Shown: positions 32,061-43,429 of the stretch, in pieces
How the letters are laid out: each line of letters opens with the position of its first letter
How positions within the stretch are numbered: the first letter of the stretch is position 1
Assembly: GCF_963678635.1 (NCBI RefSeq)
Contig: NC_087067.1
Coordinates: 12,323,716 to 12,387,715 of the forward strand
Direction: 5' to 3'
Source: Symsagittifera roscoffensis
Lineage: Eukaryota; Xenacoelomorpha; Acoela; Convolutidae
Length of the DNA: 64,000 bases
Notes under the pieces: model-generated
Seen by the model: only the letters and a program-made list of their open reading frames with translations
Told to the model about the DNA's origin: nothing
Databases searched by the model: none
Translations under genes and position numbers: made by a program

Positions 32061-32344
32061 GTAGTACACATAAACATCAAAGGCAAATAAATCAGGTACA
32101 ATCAACTGAGGCAACTCAACCAGACCCCCTGGTGTTGACAATAACAAAAGCACAGATTTGCAAATAAATCACATCAATTGCGAATCCACAGATAGCGAAA
32201 GTGACACAAAAAACACAATTTTAATTAACATGATAAACGTTGAAATTGAATACGAACCTATTATATACAAACAACCGATATATTCTCACATCCATCATAA
32301 CTATGATCAATTTCTTTTAAAACTATTATACAAGATCTATACCT

Positions 32345-33177
32345 AATAACAAAACAAAGGAAAAAATAGAAAAAATAGTAGAAGAAATAACAGAAGAAAA
32401 ACCCACAGATTGCTCAAGCACAATTAACATTTATCAAAACATACCTAAAGAACCACAGTTACAAAAGGAAAAAACATGGACAATCCCAATTCTTTTAGAA
32501 AGTCCAAAATCTAAACAATTTCAAACACCAGAACTTGAAATAGAATTTTTAATAGATTCCGGAGCAGAATCAAATATCATCAACATTCCTACTTGGAATG
32601 AAATTAAAAATTCTACACCCAAAATTAATACCCTTCAAAACAACAAGAAGACTAGCAACAACACAGATTATGATCAACCTCAACAAATTATGGAAAAATC
32701 GAACTTTTCCTTGTTCCCACCCGAGCAATGGAACAAAACAAACTCATGAGCAAACCATTTAAACAAACCTTCCACATCACTGATATAAAACATAATACCA
32801 TTGGAATACCATTTATTACTAATTATATACCAACAATAAATATTCTAAATAGTAGAATTCATATAAAAGATAAATACACAAGACTGAAAAACACAGCTTT
32901 GACTTTTTTTCAAAGAATAAAGAAACAACCACCATTTTTATCTAAATTTTACCCCATATACAATCAGGAACGGAAACACCTGAAACCACTATCAGGAAAT
33001 GTGTACAACTTCTCAATCAAACAAGTTCACCAATGTGATAAAAAGCAAAGTAAACAACATCTCTTTATGTCTGACCTTGAATTCAGAGCAATTCATAAAC
33101 TTTTTGCGAGTAACAATTTTATCTATCAAATACATGAAAGACTCAAACTCCGACATGATTTTTTTACACATTTATAA
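32345..33177 (+). pseudogene. Aspartic protease region, copy A
   Basis: LIDSGAESNII, at about 32549, is a retropepsin-like active-site loop with DSG in place of the commoner DTG. It is preceded by a hydrophobic PILLESP-like strand and followed by about 150 codons of lysine-rich sequence (frame 32728-33177) in another frame. The frame breaks before the downstream flap region is identifiable. Processing of the Gag-Pol polyprotein is the family role. Confidence 0.6.
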
Positions 33178-33489
33178 TTTATCTTCATACAAATAAACCT
33201 ACCTGTAGGACTCCTAGGTTATTGTGAAACTAACGCAACAGTTTCTCCCACAAAAGAAATAGCGTATAGAGTAAACATTGTTTTACAACTATTAGATTTA
33301 TGTCAATCAACAGTTCTTGTCGAAAAATTGTCAGTTAACAATATTTTAAGCAATGAAAAACGAAACACTGATTATTTCACAAAGACATCTTACTTTAAAC
33401 CAACATTTCAAATATCAAAATACACGGAAGAACAGCAAAAATTCTTAACAATGTTTAATTTCCAACACTCTCAGATAAAACAAAAGCAA

Positions 33490-34401
33490 AAGTAATTTGA
33501 ACAATTAGCTGACTTATTATGATTATACCCAAAAGTTTACGAAACATCTAAACTCGATGTTGGAAAAGTAAATTCACCATTACTTTTACCTCTAAAACTT
33601 GATGCAGTTTTCAAAAAACAACGAGCAAGTTAAGTCCCAATTCACTTACGAGACAAAGTCAACCGATTACTTGAAATACTAGAACAATATGGAATCATCT
33701 CTCCAGTAAATAAAAAAGAACAGCCAAAAGGTAACACATTCATAAATCCCGCTATCATTTTAGCAAAAAGAGAAACATGAAAAAAAGTTCTAGATGCAAG
33801 ATACCTCAATTCACTCCTTGATGAATCTAAATGTAATTGGCCTATCGAACCAATTCAAGTAATTCTCACAAGAATAAACGATAAATAATTCACAACAGCA
33901 GATATGAATAGTGCATATAAACAAATGCCGTTAGACGAACAATCAAGACGATTAACACAATTCGTTATTGGAACTCAACAATACGAATTCAACAGTTTAT
34001 TCTATGGAATTTCCAGAGGACCAGTAGCATTTTCAGCATTTATGAGTAAAAATTCCAGACCACTAATTTTCAATAAAAATGCAATCACATATTTAGACGA
34101 TATTTTTATGCAATCACAAACAATAGACGAAATGTTCATTGTCTTAGAAAAAAATCATCAAATATTATTACAAGAAACCATGATAGCAGCTCCAGGAAAA
34201 TCAGTTTTTTTTCTAACACGAGTAAAAGTCCTTGGATATATTATAAAAAGAAACACTATAACTCCATTAGATTCTCGCATAGATGCCATCCAAAAACTCC
34301 AACCACCTTCAAATAAGAAGAAAATACCAGAATTTCATGGAATGATAAACTTCTTAAGAAAATACGTAAACAAAATGCAGCTATATTTAAGACCATTTTA
34401 A
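33490..34401 (+). pseudogene. Reverse transcriptase, copy A
   Basis: Fingers and palm of a Ty3/gypsy RT: KLDAVFKKQRAS-like start, VLDARYLNSLLDE, then TTADMNSAYKQMPLDEQ, FNSLFYGISRGPVAFSAFM and the active-site YLDD at 34090-34101, followed by VKVLGYIIKRNTI in the thumb/connection area. It stops at 34401, immediately before the duplication junction, so copy A has no RNase H or integrase of its own. Inactivating changes are a stop replacing a likely Trp just before KVLDARYLNS (TGA here, TAA in copy B) and TAA before TTADM (both copies). Confidence 0.8.
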
Positions 34402-34709
34402 AACATCCTTAGACAGCAAATTAATTTTGAATGAAGAATACTATAACCAAAATCATCAGTGATTTTATTCAAGCCAAAGACCTCGTTTTTACTGTATTGA
34501 ACAACCAGATATTTTCAAACCATACACACGAAACGAACAAATACGACAACCTAAAAATAATCCAACATCTTACAACAATATTTTTCAACAATAAAACCCA
34601 GTTAATACACAATCAAACCAACCAACTCAAATGCATAACGAGATTCCACTGCCATATTATTTACAACAACATGAATTAACAAGAAGCCAACTTACAATAA
34701 TTTTCTCAA

Positions 34710-35504
34710 ATGCCACACGCCGCAGAATCACTACAAATGACAATGAATCCATGCCTAATGGGTGGATCATCAATATCATCAAATAAACCACTAATGGTAT
34801 TCACAGGCACAGATCCTCATTACTTTGTAGAAGATTACCTAAATGCAGTCACAACAAATTTAATTTTTAATATAGGACCTGAACCAGTAAATACGCCACT
34901 TCATCAAAATTGGATACATAGACGCACAGCTTTAATCCAAATTAAACTACACGGCGCAGCTCAAAAATGGTTTTTAGTTTCACCTATAGAGAAAAAATCA
35001 GATTGGAAAATATTCAAACAGGAATTCTCAAAAAAGTTTCATTCAGAAAGAAACAAACAGCATCAAAGCTTTTCATGCAATGAAACTCGTAGATTACCCA
35101 ACGAAACGATTAAACAACGTGCAGTAAGAATAGAAACACTAGTCCGAAAAGCATACTCGCTCAATACTCGTGAGTATGAAAATACAAAAATGACAGAAAT
35201 CCTAATGATGACTCTAACACCTCAATTGCGAAAAATAGCAATAAAAAAGAGAGAGCCAGATTTAGACTTTAGGAAACTAGTAAATAAGCTAGAGCAAGCA
35301 GAAGTCACTATGAAATTAGAAGAAACGGAAAACCTAAATTTACAATATGTGAAAAACATCCAAACTACTACTTCACAGATAAACAATATCAACAACTCTG
35401 ATACAGGATTATCCGAAAAGATAACTGAAATTTTGATTATTCCAAGATTATTCCGAGAAAAATCCAAGTATCACAAGCAAACCAACATCCAAAAAATGTT
35501 GTAA
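34710..35504 (+). CDS. gag: Gag, duplication copy B (capsid region)
   Basis: Same 264-codon frame as copy A with a handful of substitutions, for example Tyr to Cys at residue 15, Leu to Pro-adjacent Ser at the KWFLVSPIEKK site, and Asn to Ile near the C-terminus. All capsid landmarks are kept. It ends at the same stop before the CCHC knuckle. Being intact after duplication, either copy could in principle still be translated; nothing shows that it is. Confidence 0.75.
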   Translation: MPHAAESLQMTMNPCLMGGSSISSNKPLMVFTGTDPHYFVEDYLNAVTTNLIFNIGPEPVNTPLHQNWIHRRTALIQIKLHGAAQKWFLVSPIEKKSDWKIFKQEFSKKFHSERNKQHQSFSCNETRRLPNETIKQRAVRIETLVRKAYSLNTREYENTKMTEILMMTLTPQLRKIAIKKREPDLDFRKLVNKLEQAEVTMKLEETENLNLQYVKNIQTTTSQINNINNSDTGLSEKITEILIIPRLFREKSKYHKQTNIQKML

Positions 35505-36154
35505 TTATTGCCGACGATACGAACATAGCATTGCAGAATGCAGAAAAAAACAACAAGATAACCAAAATAAACCACAAAAATATAGAAAACCAAATAAATC
35601 ATTTCATCAAAACATAGAAAAAGACCAAAATTTACCCAACAAAAACCTTCATAGTAATAATAGTTCAGGAAAACCACTTCCAAATAACTCCAATTAATCT
35701 AGGCAACAATCACCCTATAATACAAATTATAGAGGAAGATCACCATACCAAAGAAATTCACGAAATTTCTCAAAAAACAGTTATAGTCGATCACATAGTC
35801 GAAATAGTCAATATCGAAATAATTATTCAAAATCAAAGTCAAACCAACCTGAAATTTCTTTTGATGTCAATTCCCATTCAAATTCTGGAAATAAAAATTT
35901 TTCAAATAATCGATCTAGAATATCTTCATGCAATAGATATAGAAATTATTCCAACGATAGGAATAGAAACTATTCAAATAATGGAAATCCTAAGTATCAA
36001 AATAATCGATCACGCGATTATCCTAACAACAGATCAAAATAGTTCACGCGATAAGTCACAGAACAGAAATTCAAGTTACAACAATAGACAAAGAAACTAC
36101 TCTCAGTCACTACATAGGAATAACACGTTATTAAAATTCACAACAAAACTTTAG
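35491..36154 (+). pseudogene. Gag nucleocapsid, copy B
   Basis: Same C-x2-C-x4-H-x4-C knuckle as copy A. The Arg/Ser/Asn-rich tail reads without frameshift from about 35728 to a TAG near 36043, making this the better-preserved version. A stop still separates the knuckle from the tail (aattaatctagg near 35695). Confidence 0.65.
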
Positions 36155-36439
36155 GAGTAGTACACATAAACATCAAAGGCAAATAAATCAGGTACAATCA
36201 ACTGAGGCAACTCAACCAGACCCCCTGGTGTTGACAATAACAAAAGCACAGATTTGCAAATAAATCACATCAATTGCGAATCCACAGATAGCGAAAGTGA
36301 TACAGAAAACACAATTTCAATTAACATGATAAACGTTGAAATTGAATACGAACCTATTATATACAAACAACCGATATATTCTCACATCCATCATAACTAT
36401 GATCAATTCCTTTTAAAACTATTATACAAGATCTATACC

Positions 36440-37293
36440 TAATAACAAAACAAAGGAAAAAATAGAAAAAATAGAAGAAGAAATAACAGAAGAAAAACCC
36501 ACAGATTGCTCAAGCACAATTAACATTTATCAACACATACCTAAAGAACCACAGTTACAAAAGGAAAAAATATGGACACTCCCAATTCTTTTAGAAAGTC
36601 CAAAATCTAAACAATTTCAAACACCAGACCTTGAAATAGATTTTTTAATAGATTCCGGAGCAGAATCAAATATCATCAACATTCCTACTTGGAATGAAAT
36701 TAAAAATTCTACACCCAAAATTAATACCCTTCAAAACAACAAGAAGACTAGCAACAACACAAATTATGATCAACATCAACAAATTATGGAAAAATCGAAC
36801 TTTTCCTTGTTCCCACCCGAGCAATGGAACAAAACAAACTCATGAGCAAACCATTTAAACAAACCTTCCACATCACTGATATAAAACATAATACCATTGG
36901 AAGACCATTTATTGCTAATTATATACCAACAATAAATATTCTAAATAGTAGAATTCATTTAAAAGATAAATACACAAGACTGAAAAACACAGCTTTGACT
37001 TTTTTTTCAAAGAATAAACAAACAACCACCATTTTTATCTAAATTTTACCCCATATACAATCAGGAACGGAAACACCTGAAACCACTATCAGGAAATGTG
37101 TACAACTTCTCAATCAAACAAGTTCACCAATGTGATAAAAAGCAAAGTAAACAACATCTCTTTATGTCTGACCTTGAATTCAGACCAATTCATAAATTTT
37201 TTGCGAGTAACAATTTTATCTATCAAATACATGAAAGACTCAAACTCCGACATGATTTCTTTACACATTTATAATTTATCTTCATACAAATAA
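36440..37293 (+). pseudogene. Aspartic protease region, copy B
   Basis: DSG active-site loop at about 36645, as in copy A. The downstream frame is cut at 37042 by an extra T in a T-run (position about 37005) relative to copy A, so copy B is more broken here. Confidence 0.6.
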
Positions 37294-37589
37294 ACCTACC
37301 TGTAGGACTCCTAGGTTATTGTGAAACTAACGCAACAGTTTCTCCCACAAAAGAAATAGCGTATAGAGTAAACATTGTTTTACAACTATTAGATTTATGT
37401 CAATCAACAGTTCTTGTCGAAAAATTGTCAGTTAACAAAATTTTAAGCAATGAAAAACGAAACACTGATTATTTCACAAAGACACCTTACTTTAAACCAT
37501 TATTTCAAATATCAAAATACACGGAAGAACAGCAAAAATTCTTAACAATGTTTAATTTCCAACACTCTCAGATAAAACAAAAGCAAAAG

Positions 37590-39106
37590 TAATTTGAACA
37601 ATTAGCTGACTTATTATGATTAACCCAAAAGTTTACGAAACATCTAAACTCGATGTTGGAAAAGTAAATTCACCATTACTTTTACCTCTAAAACTTGATG
37701 CAGTTTTCAAAAAACAACGAGCAAGTAAAGTCACAATTCACTTACGAGACAAAGTCAACCGATTACTTGAAATACTAGAACAATATGGAATCATCTCTCC
37801 AGTAAATAAAGAAGAACAGCCAAAAGGTAACACATTCATAAATCCCGTTATCATTTTAGCAAAAAGAGAAACATAAAAAAAAGTTCTAGATGCAAGATAC
37901 CTCAATTCACTCCTTGATGAATCTAAATGTAATTGGCCTATCGAACCAATTCAAGTAATTCTCACAAGAATAAACGATAAATAATTCACAACAGCAGATA
38001 TGAATAGTGCATATAAACAAATGCCGTTAGACGAACAATCAAGACGATTAACACAATTCGTTATTGGAACTCAACAATACGAATTCAACAGTTTATTCTA
38101 TGGAATTTCCAGAGGACCAGTAGCATTTTCAGCATTTATGAGTAAAAATTCCAGACCACTAATTTTCAATAAAAATGCAATCACATATTTAGACGATATT
38201 TTTATGCAATCACAAACAATAGACGAAATGTTCATTGTCTTAGAAAAAAATCATCAAATATTATTACAAGAAACCATGATAGCAGCTCCAGGAAAATCAG
38301 TTTTTTTTCTAACACGAGTAAAATTCCTTGGATATATTATAAAAAGAAACACTATAACTCCATTAGATTCTCGCATAGATGCAATCCAAAAACTCCAACC
38401 ACCTTCAAATAAAAAGAAAATACCAGAATTTCATGGAATGTTAAACTTCTTAAATAAATACGTAAACAAAACCCAGCTATATTTAAGACCATTTTAAAAC
38501 ATCCTTAGACAGCAAAATAATTTTGAATGGACAACAGAACATCAGAAACGATTTGATGAGATAAAAACTCTTCTCGCAGAACAATTATCATACACTATTC
38601 CAGATCCCGATCAACCATTTTATGCCATGTGCGACGCCTCAAATTTTGGCATCGGCGCAGTATTATTAAAATCTCACAATGGAACAAAAAAAACGAACCT
38701 CATTTCCGCAAACTCTAGGCTATTCACACAAGCTGAACTTAGACTCTCTACTTTTATGAGAGAATGCACAGCCATAATATATACACTTTTAGAATATGAA
38801 ATTTTAATACTTGGATCTAAACTCCCAACAGTTTTATTCACAGACCATAAAGCAATAATCTTTCTTTTTACACAAACATCAAACCCAAACCATAGAGTTT
38901 ATAGATTTCAACCGTTTTTAATGAAATTCCCAAACTTACATATAGATTGGACAGCAGGAAATAGCTTCGCACTACCCAATACTCTCAGTAGAAATACACC
39001 ACCTGAATTGTTAACAATTGAAATACCACAAAATATTAAATTTTTCCTTGCAAAAGATGAAACCTCACCAAGATTACAATGCAACAAAGCAGTAAAATTG
39101 ACATAG
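37590..39106 (+). pseudogene. Reverse transcriptase and RNase H, copy B
   Basis: RT landmarks as in copy A, with YLDD at 38186-38197, then a connection region (FEWTTEHQKRFDEIKTLLAE) that leads directly into RNase H. RNase H acidic residues are visible: MCDASNFGIGAV (D codon 38633-38635), FMRECTAI (E) and LFTDHKAI (D), followed by FPNLHIDWTAGNSF and DTLSR-like NTLSRNTP. RT stops are the TAA after KRET (37876) and TAA before TTADM. RNase H itself is one open frame, 38627-39106. Together these would copy element RNA into DNA and remove the RNA strand. Confidence 0.85.
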
Positions 39107-39400
39107 ACCAATCACACGTAAATTATCTACAACATTTTCTACTATAACTAGATTGTCAAAACGATCACTAAGAAGTAGACTTACTAGGAAAACCTACATT
39201 CAAACTCTTCATGGATAAAGAATAACACACAGCAAAAACCAGTCAAACAAAAATTATATAAAAAAAATCTATTCCTGTTAATAGAAAAAGAAAATCTCAC
39301 TGATTATATAAACTTATCAGACCCACCAAATAATGATTCAAAATATACATCAAAACCATGTTTTTAACCTTCATGACCCACTAGATACAATACCTCTATC
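39107..39400 (+). other. RNase H to integrase linker, broken frames
   Basis: Multiple stops; residue composition as in the flanking pol. No motif seen. Confidence 0.4.
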
Positions 39401-40860
39401 AAAAATAGAAATTGAAAACATTTTTCTTCCAATAACAGAAAAAATAACACACGAATTACTACAAAAACATCAAAATCTTGACCCAATCATTAGACAAATA
39501 AAATCTTGGCACAAATATAAAGTCAAAACAATTAAGACCGATACCACTATTCGAGGAAACAAAACCCTTCTTAGATATTTCAGAAAAATTAACAACACCT
39601 CTATCAACGAAAACACAATTATCCTAGAACACCAAACATCCGATATCAAAGTATTCTGCCTGCCTTTAAGTATTATGCTTATAGCTTTTCAAACCTCTCA
39701 CTCCTAACACTAAAGGACACTCAGGAGAAGAAAAAAACATACTCAAATTTTATACCAAATTTTAGTTTCCCAAATGCACCAATTTGGATAAAAGTTTTAT
39801 GCAACAATTGCAAAACTTGTCAATTGAACAAAATATTTCCAAGACAAAAAAAATTGCAGAAAAACAAGATTTTAAAGGACAAATCTACATTTCAATCACA
39901 GATTTTCATTCGATACAAAAGGACCAATATCACCATCCTCAGAAGGAAACTCATATATTATGGCCATAGTCGATGCATTCACACACTACGTAGCACTTAA
40001 CCCAGTACCTCATTGTAATGCTTATTATGAACATACAACACTTTATGAATACTGGATAGCAAAATTTCGTTTACCCGAATTCCTTAGTACAGATAATGGC
40101 ACTGAATTTATAATTAACGAAATCATTACACTATGCCACTTATATAACATTAAGCACAAACCACGTACATCTCAGCACCTTGGACTAATGGATTAGTCGA
40201 AGCCATGAATCGTTCACTACAGGAATATCTTAGATGTATCATTAACGGAAATGATACACGGTATACTGAATGGTCAACAGATGTAATACTTTTCCCACTA
40301 TCTTATAATTCACAAATCACAACAGCCTTAGGACTATTACCCAATGAATTGGTTTTTAACCAAAAACGACGGAAACCGATAATGTTCTCAGCAAATTCTT
40401 CACAAATGCGCAAGGTTATTGCCAACCCACTAAACAATCAATATTCTACAATCTACCACTACATACCCACGATGACGATCTTTTTCATCATCCACAATTT
40501 TTAAAATTAGTTTCCGGTACACACACCGAAGGGATTTTATACAGAGACAAAGACAAGAAACACAATAAAATTTCCCAGAAAGTAACAAAAAATTGTTACA
40601 AAGACAAAAGTTCAATTCTTAGATAATTTCCCGGTTTACCCCAGCTACAAATTTAAGAATCGGAACAAAGGTTTTAATTCCAAACTTCACAAAACAAAAA
40701 AGAATTTCTAAAAAATTACAGCCACTCCGAAAAGGACCGTATCAATTATTTGATAAACACACAGATGTAACATACAAACTTACAGCCTTAAACCAAAAGG
40801 AAATCGTTCAACATAGAAACAATCTTTTACTTTATCACCCCACCCAAAGAGTACGCCCTT
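39400..40860 (+). pseudogene. Integrase with zinc-binding, rve core and GPY/F modules
   Basis: N-terminal part: helical frame 39333-39707, then a GHSGEE block and CNNCKTCQLNK (about 39805), the second half of the HHCC zinc-binding domain. Catalytic core: IVDAFTHYVAL (first Asp), STDNGTEFI (second Asp) and, one base out of frame after 40190, NGLVEAMNRSLQEYL (Glu). C-terminal domain: KVLIPNF, then LRKGPYQLFDK near 40725, the GPY/F module typical of many Ty3/gypsy integrases, ending HRNNLLLYHP. Frameshifts near 39785, 39950, 40190 and 40400 make it inactive. Role: insertion of the DNA copy into the host genome. Confidence 0.85.
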
Positions 40861-41783
40861 CGAGAACTTACTCAATCACACTATTTTACAGGACTTGAAG
40901 TTATTAAAAATAATTCAGGTTACCATCAAAATCAAAGCACTGATATGCACCCCATCCAAAAACAATTATATAAAAATGAAAAAGAACCCAAGCAAACATC
41001 AAAAAATGTAGACAACAAAAAATTACCTCGAACAAAAATAAATTGAAAATTAGAAAAAAAAATTCAAGATCAAAAAGAAAAATATCAACATAGAAAATCA
41101 CCGTGACTTCGTAATCAGTCACGAAAAGATTACAAAACATTCATTCCGCAATCTAAAATAATAAAGAAACTTGAATTTCAGAAATCTCTTTAAAATCAAT
41201 TAACACTTTCACTTCTTGAAGATACTTTCATAAACTGAAAATTTTCTCAAAATTCATACTGAGAAGCACTTGATCAAACTAGTTCAAATTCAGCCAATCA
41301 GAAATTTTTTCGAATCATCACCTCATTTTTAACTTGACTTCTTTAGCCGACAAACAATCACCCTCAAGCCAATCTCTAACTATAACTAAAGGAACTCCAG
41401 GTCAAAAATAAGCAAACCGCTAATTATTGACACCTGAAATAAAGAAAGTCTCAATATTACAACCCTCCCCTATCAAGCAAGACAAAGATCAACAATAATG
41501 TCCCAACTTAGAACCCAAATACCCCTCAGGCAAAAACATTAAATTACTCTAGAGAACAAAATGAACATGATTCTTTAGCCTAAAGTATGAATATCTCTTA
41601 GATACCCCCAGTCATCCAAAAAAAATAACAAAACCAGGAAGACTCTTAAGAGCCCTCCAAATTTTCCTTTATCAAAAACTGCCAAAATCTAACCCACTTG
41701 TCAAAAAACCAATAAATAGACCGACCACAATTGAATTTAGCTTCGAAAAAAAAAATAATTCGACGAAGAAATCATTTCTTCAA
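40861..41783 (+). other. Decayed pol/env spacer
   Basis: A/C-rich, G-poor like the rest of the element, with scattered short frames and several tga codons. No motif recognised. Confidence 0.4.
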
Positions 41784-42216
41784 ATGCTTCTTTCTCAAAC
41801 AGTCAACAATTTTGATAATATCCTTTCAAACCTTTTTTCATTTCTTTCCAATTTTTTCAAACCTTGTATAATTTTCATATCAGACATCTTAGAAATATTC
41901 ATCCCCACCCTGATATTTTTTTTTGCAATTTTTTCATCATTTTTTTCCCTAGCACAAACCTACGTTATTTTTTCCAAAATCATTGACCACCTCCTCAGGT
42001 ACGATATTTCAAATAACTATCTAAATGTTCCAACATCTATTCAGTAGAACACATGTTTTTCTTTTTTTTATAATATTTCTCACATTTTCAACATCCCTTA
42101 TAAGGAAAATGTGCAAACGTATAAAAAAGGCTATTCTAACCTTCGCATCAGCAACAGTACTCTTAATACTTTTTTTCAAGAATATTACAGAAAACACAAA
42201 GTGTCCTCATAAATAA
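41784..42216 (+). CDS. Two overlapping hydrophobic ORFs (membrane segments)
   Basis: Frame 41784-42047 (87 aa) contains long hydrophobic runs (CIIFISDILEIFIPTLIFFF and AIFSSFFSLA) that suggest one or two membrane spans. Frame 42025-42216 (63 aa) overlaps it by 23 bases and carries VFLFFIIFLTFST and ILTFASATVLLILFF separated by RKMCKRIKK. They may be a single membrane protein split by a frameshift, or the membrane anchor of a glycoprotein. No family recognised. A similar order, hydrophobic then Pro/Ser/Thr-rich, recurs at 45.45-46.56 kb. Confidence 0.4.
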
Positions 42217-43166
42217 ATAGTTTTCCCAAAAAAATGTCCAAAATTGCTAATCAATAGCCCCCACATCAGTCCCCACCAACAACGTCCCAAGAACCTCCAA
42301 CAACACCAACAAATACTTAAACAAATAACCCTCAATCATCAACACGTATCTCTTTTCAAGACAATCCATACACGTTTGAAGAAAGACACGCACGATTGTC
42401 CGAACCACTAAAACCAGTATTTCGCCAAGCATCGCTGAGCGAACCACGATACGAACCAGTATATAATATATACCCCTCTCTCTAACAAGATCCTAATAGA
42501 CCAGTACACCAAAGTCAAAACCAAAACACACTCGAAATAAACCGACAAATTATTCATCCAAGACGAAATTGAAATTTGCAAAACCCCAGAGTTCAATTCA
42601 ACATGACTCATTCACCAACAACAAATACTGTAGACTTTTCCAGTAGTACAATTCAAAGTACCCCACACACTCCAATAAAACAAAACACATCGAATTTTCC
42701 CTCAGATTAATTAAGTTCAACATCTACATCTGAACAAATCCGAGAAAGCCCTTTCAATCCCCCAGCCACTACATAACATCTCTCATTTTGGATGACACAC
42801 GCTTTTACCCAAGTCGAACCAAATTTACTGAATGATCCAATAGACGTTTCACCTGACACATCTTTGTCGCTACCTGAAACTCTTTCACTCCCTTCAACCC
42901 CTTCTTTAATTCAAATTTCAAAAACACCATTTCCTGCAAATTTTCTTACAAATCTCGACGCCAGATATAGGAAAAATTCAACAAAAATCATACACCTACG
43001 ATTAGATTGGAATACATTCGTAGCACCCCCTCCATTATTTGGACAACATCACGAATGTAACGGATTACACAACTGGGCACTAAATAGATTACAATATCGA
43101 CAAGATATCCACAAAGATATACAAGAACATAATATACAAAAACTCACACAAGATAATTTGACATGA
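42217..43166 (+). pseudogene. Pro/Ser/Thr-rich coding remnants and 124-aa ORF
   Basis: Between 42217 and 42780 several frames are Pro/Ser/Thr/Asn-rich with stops. From 42792 an open frame of 124 codons starts MTHAFTQVEPNLLNDPIDVS, passes through a Ser/Thr/Pro tract and ends with more globular sequence containing VAPPPLFGQHHECNGLHNW. The Pro/Ser/Thr part is likely disordered, possibly a cytoplasmic tail or mucin-like region. Function unknown. Confidence 0.4.
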
Positions 43167-43429
43167 AAATTTGAAATCACAGGAAGACTAGAAACATAAC
43201 TCATCATCCCCTATCTCTAGCCGCCCGAATATAACTGCTCAACTTTTACCTCCCCCATTTATAGCAACAGAAATCATCTACAAATACGATAGATACACAA
43301 AAAAGAAAATTTGATATATCGCTTTTTATAATCCATATTCAGGACCATCATACACATGTATCTTCTAAAGATACTAGTTTTCTCATTCTCTCAAAGCCCG
43401 ATCATAACAATCCTTCCACCCGCACAGGA

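Larger units (their letters stand above)
30335..38526 (+). repeat. Tandem duplication of 4,096 bp inside the retroelement (gag, protease, RT)
   Basis: Copy A 30335-34430, copy B 34431-38526. Landmarks keep an offset of 4,096 (4,097 only locally, from a T-run indel compensated later). The junction joins gacagcaaattaattttga to atgaagaata; at the right end copy B continues naturally into aatggacaacag, where RNase H begins. Only an atg is shared at the breakpoints. By eye 50-60 differences separate the copies, about 1-2%, against about 8% between the LTRs. Several inactivating stops are common to both, including TAA before TTADMNSAY and the aagtaatttga stop ahead of RT. Confidence 0.95.
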
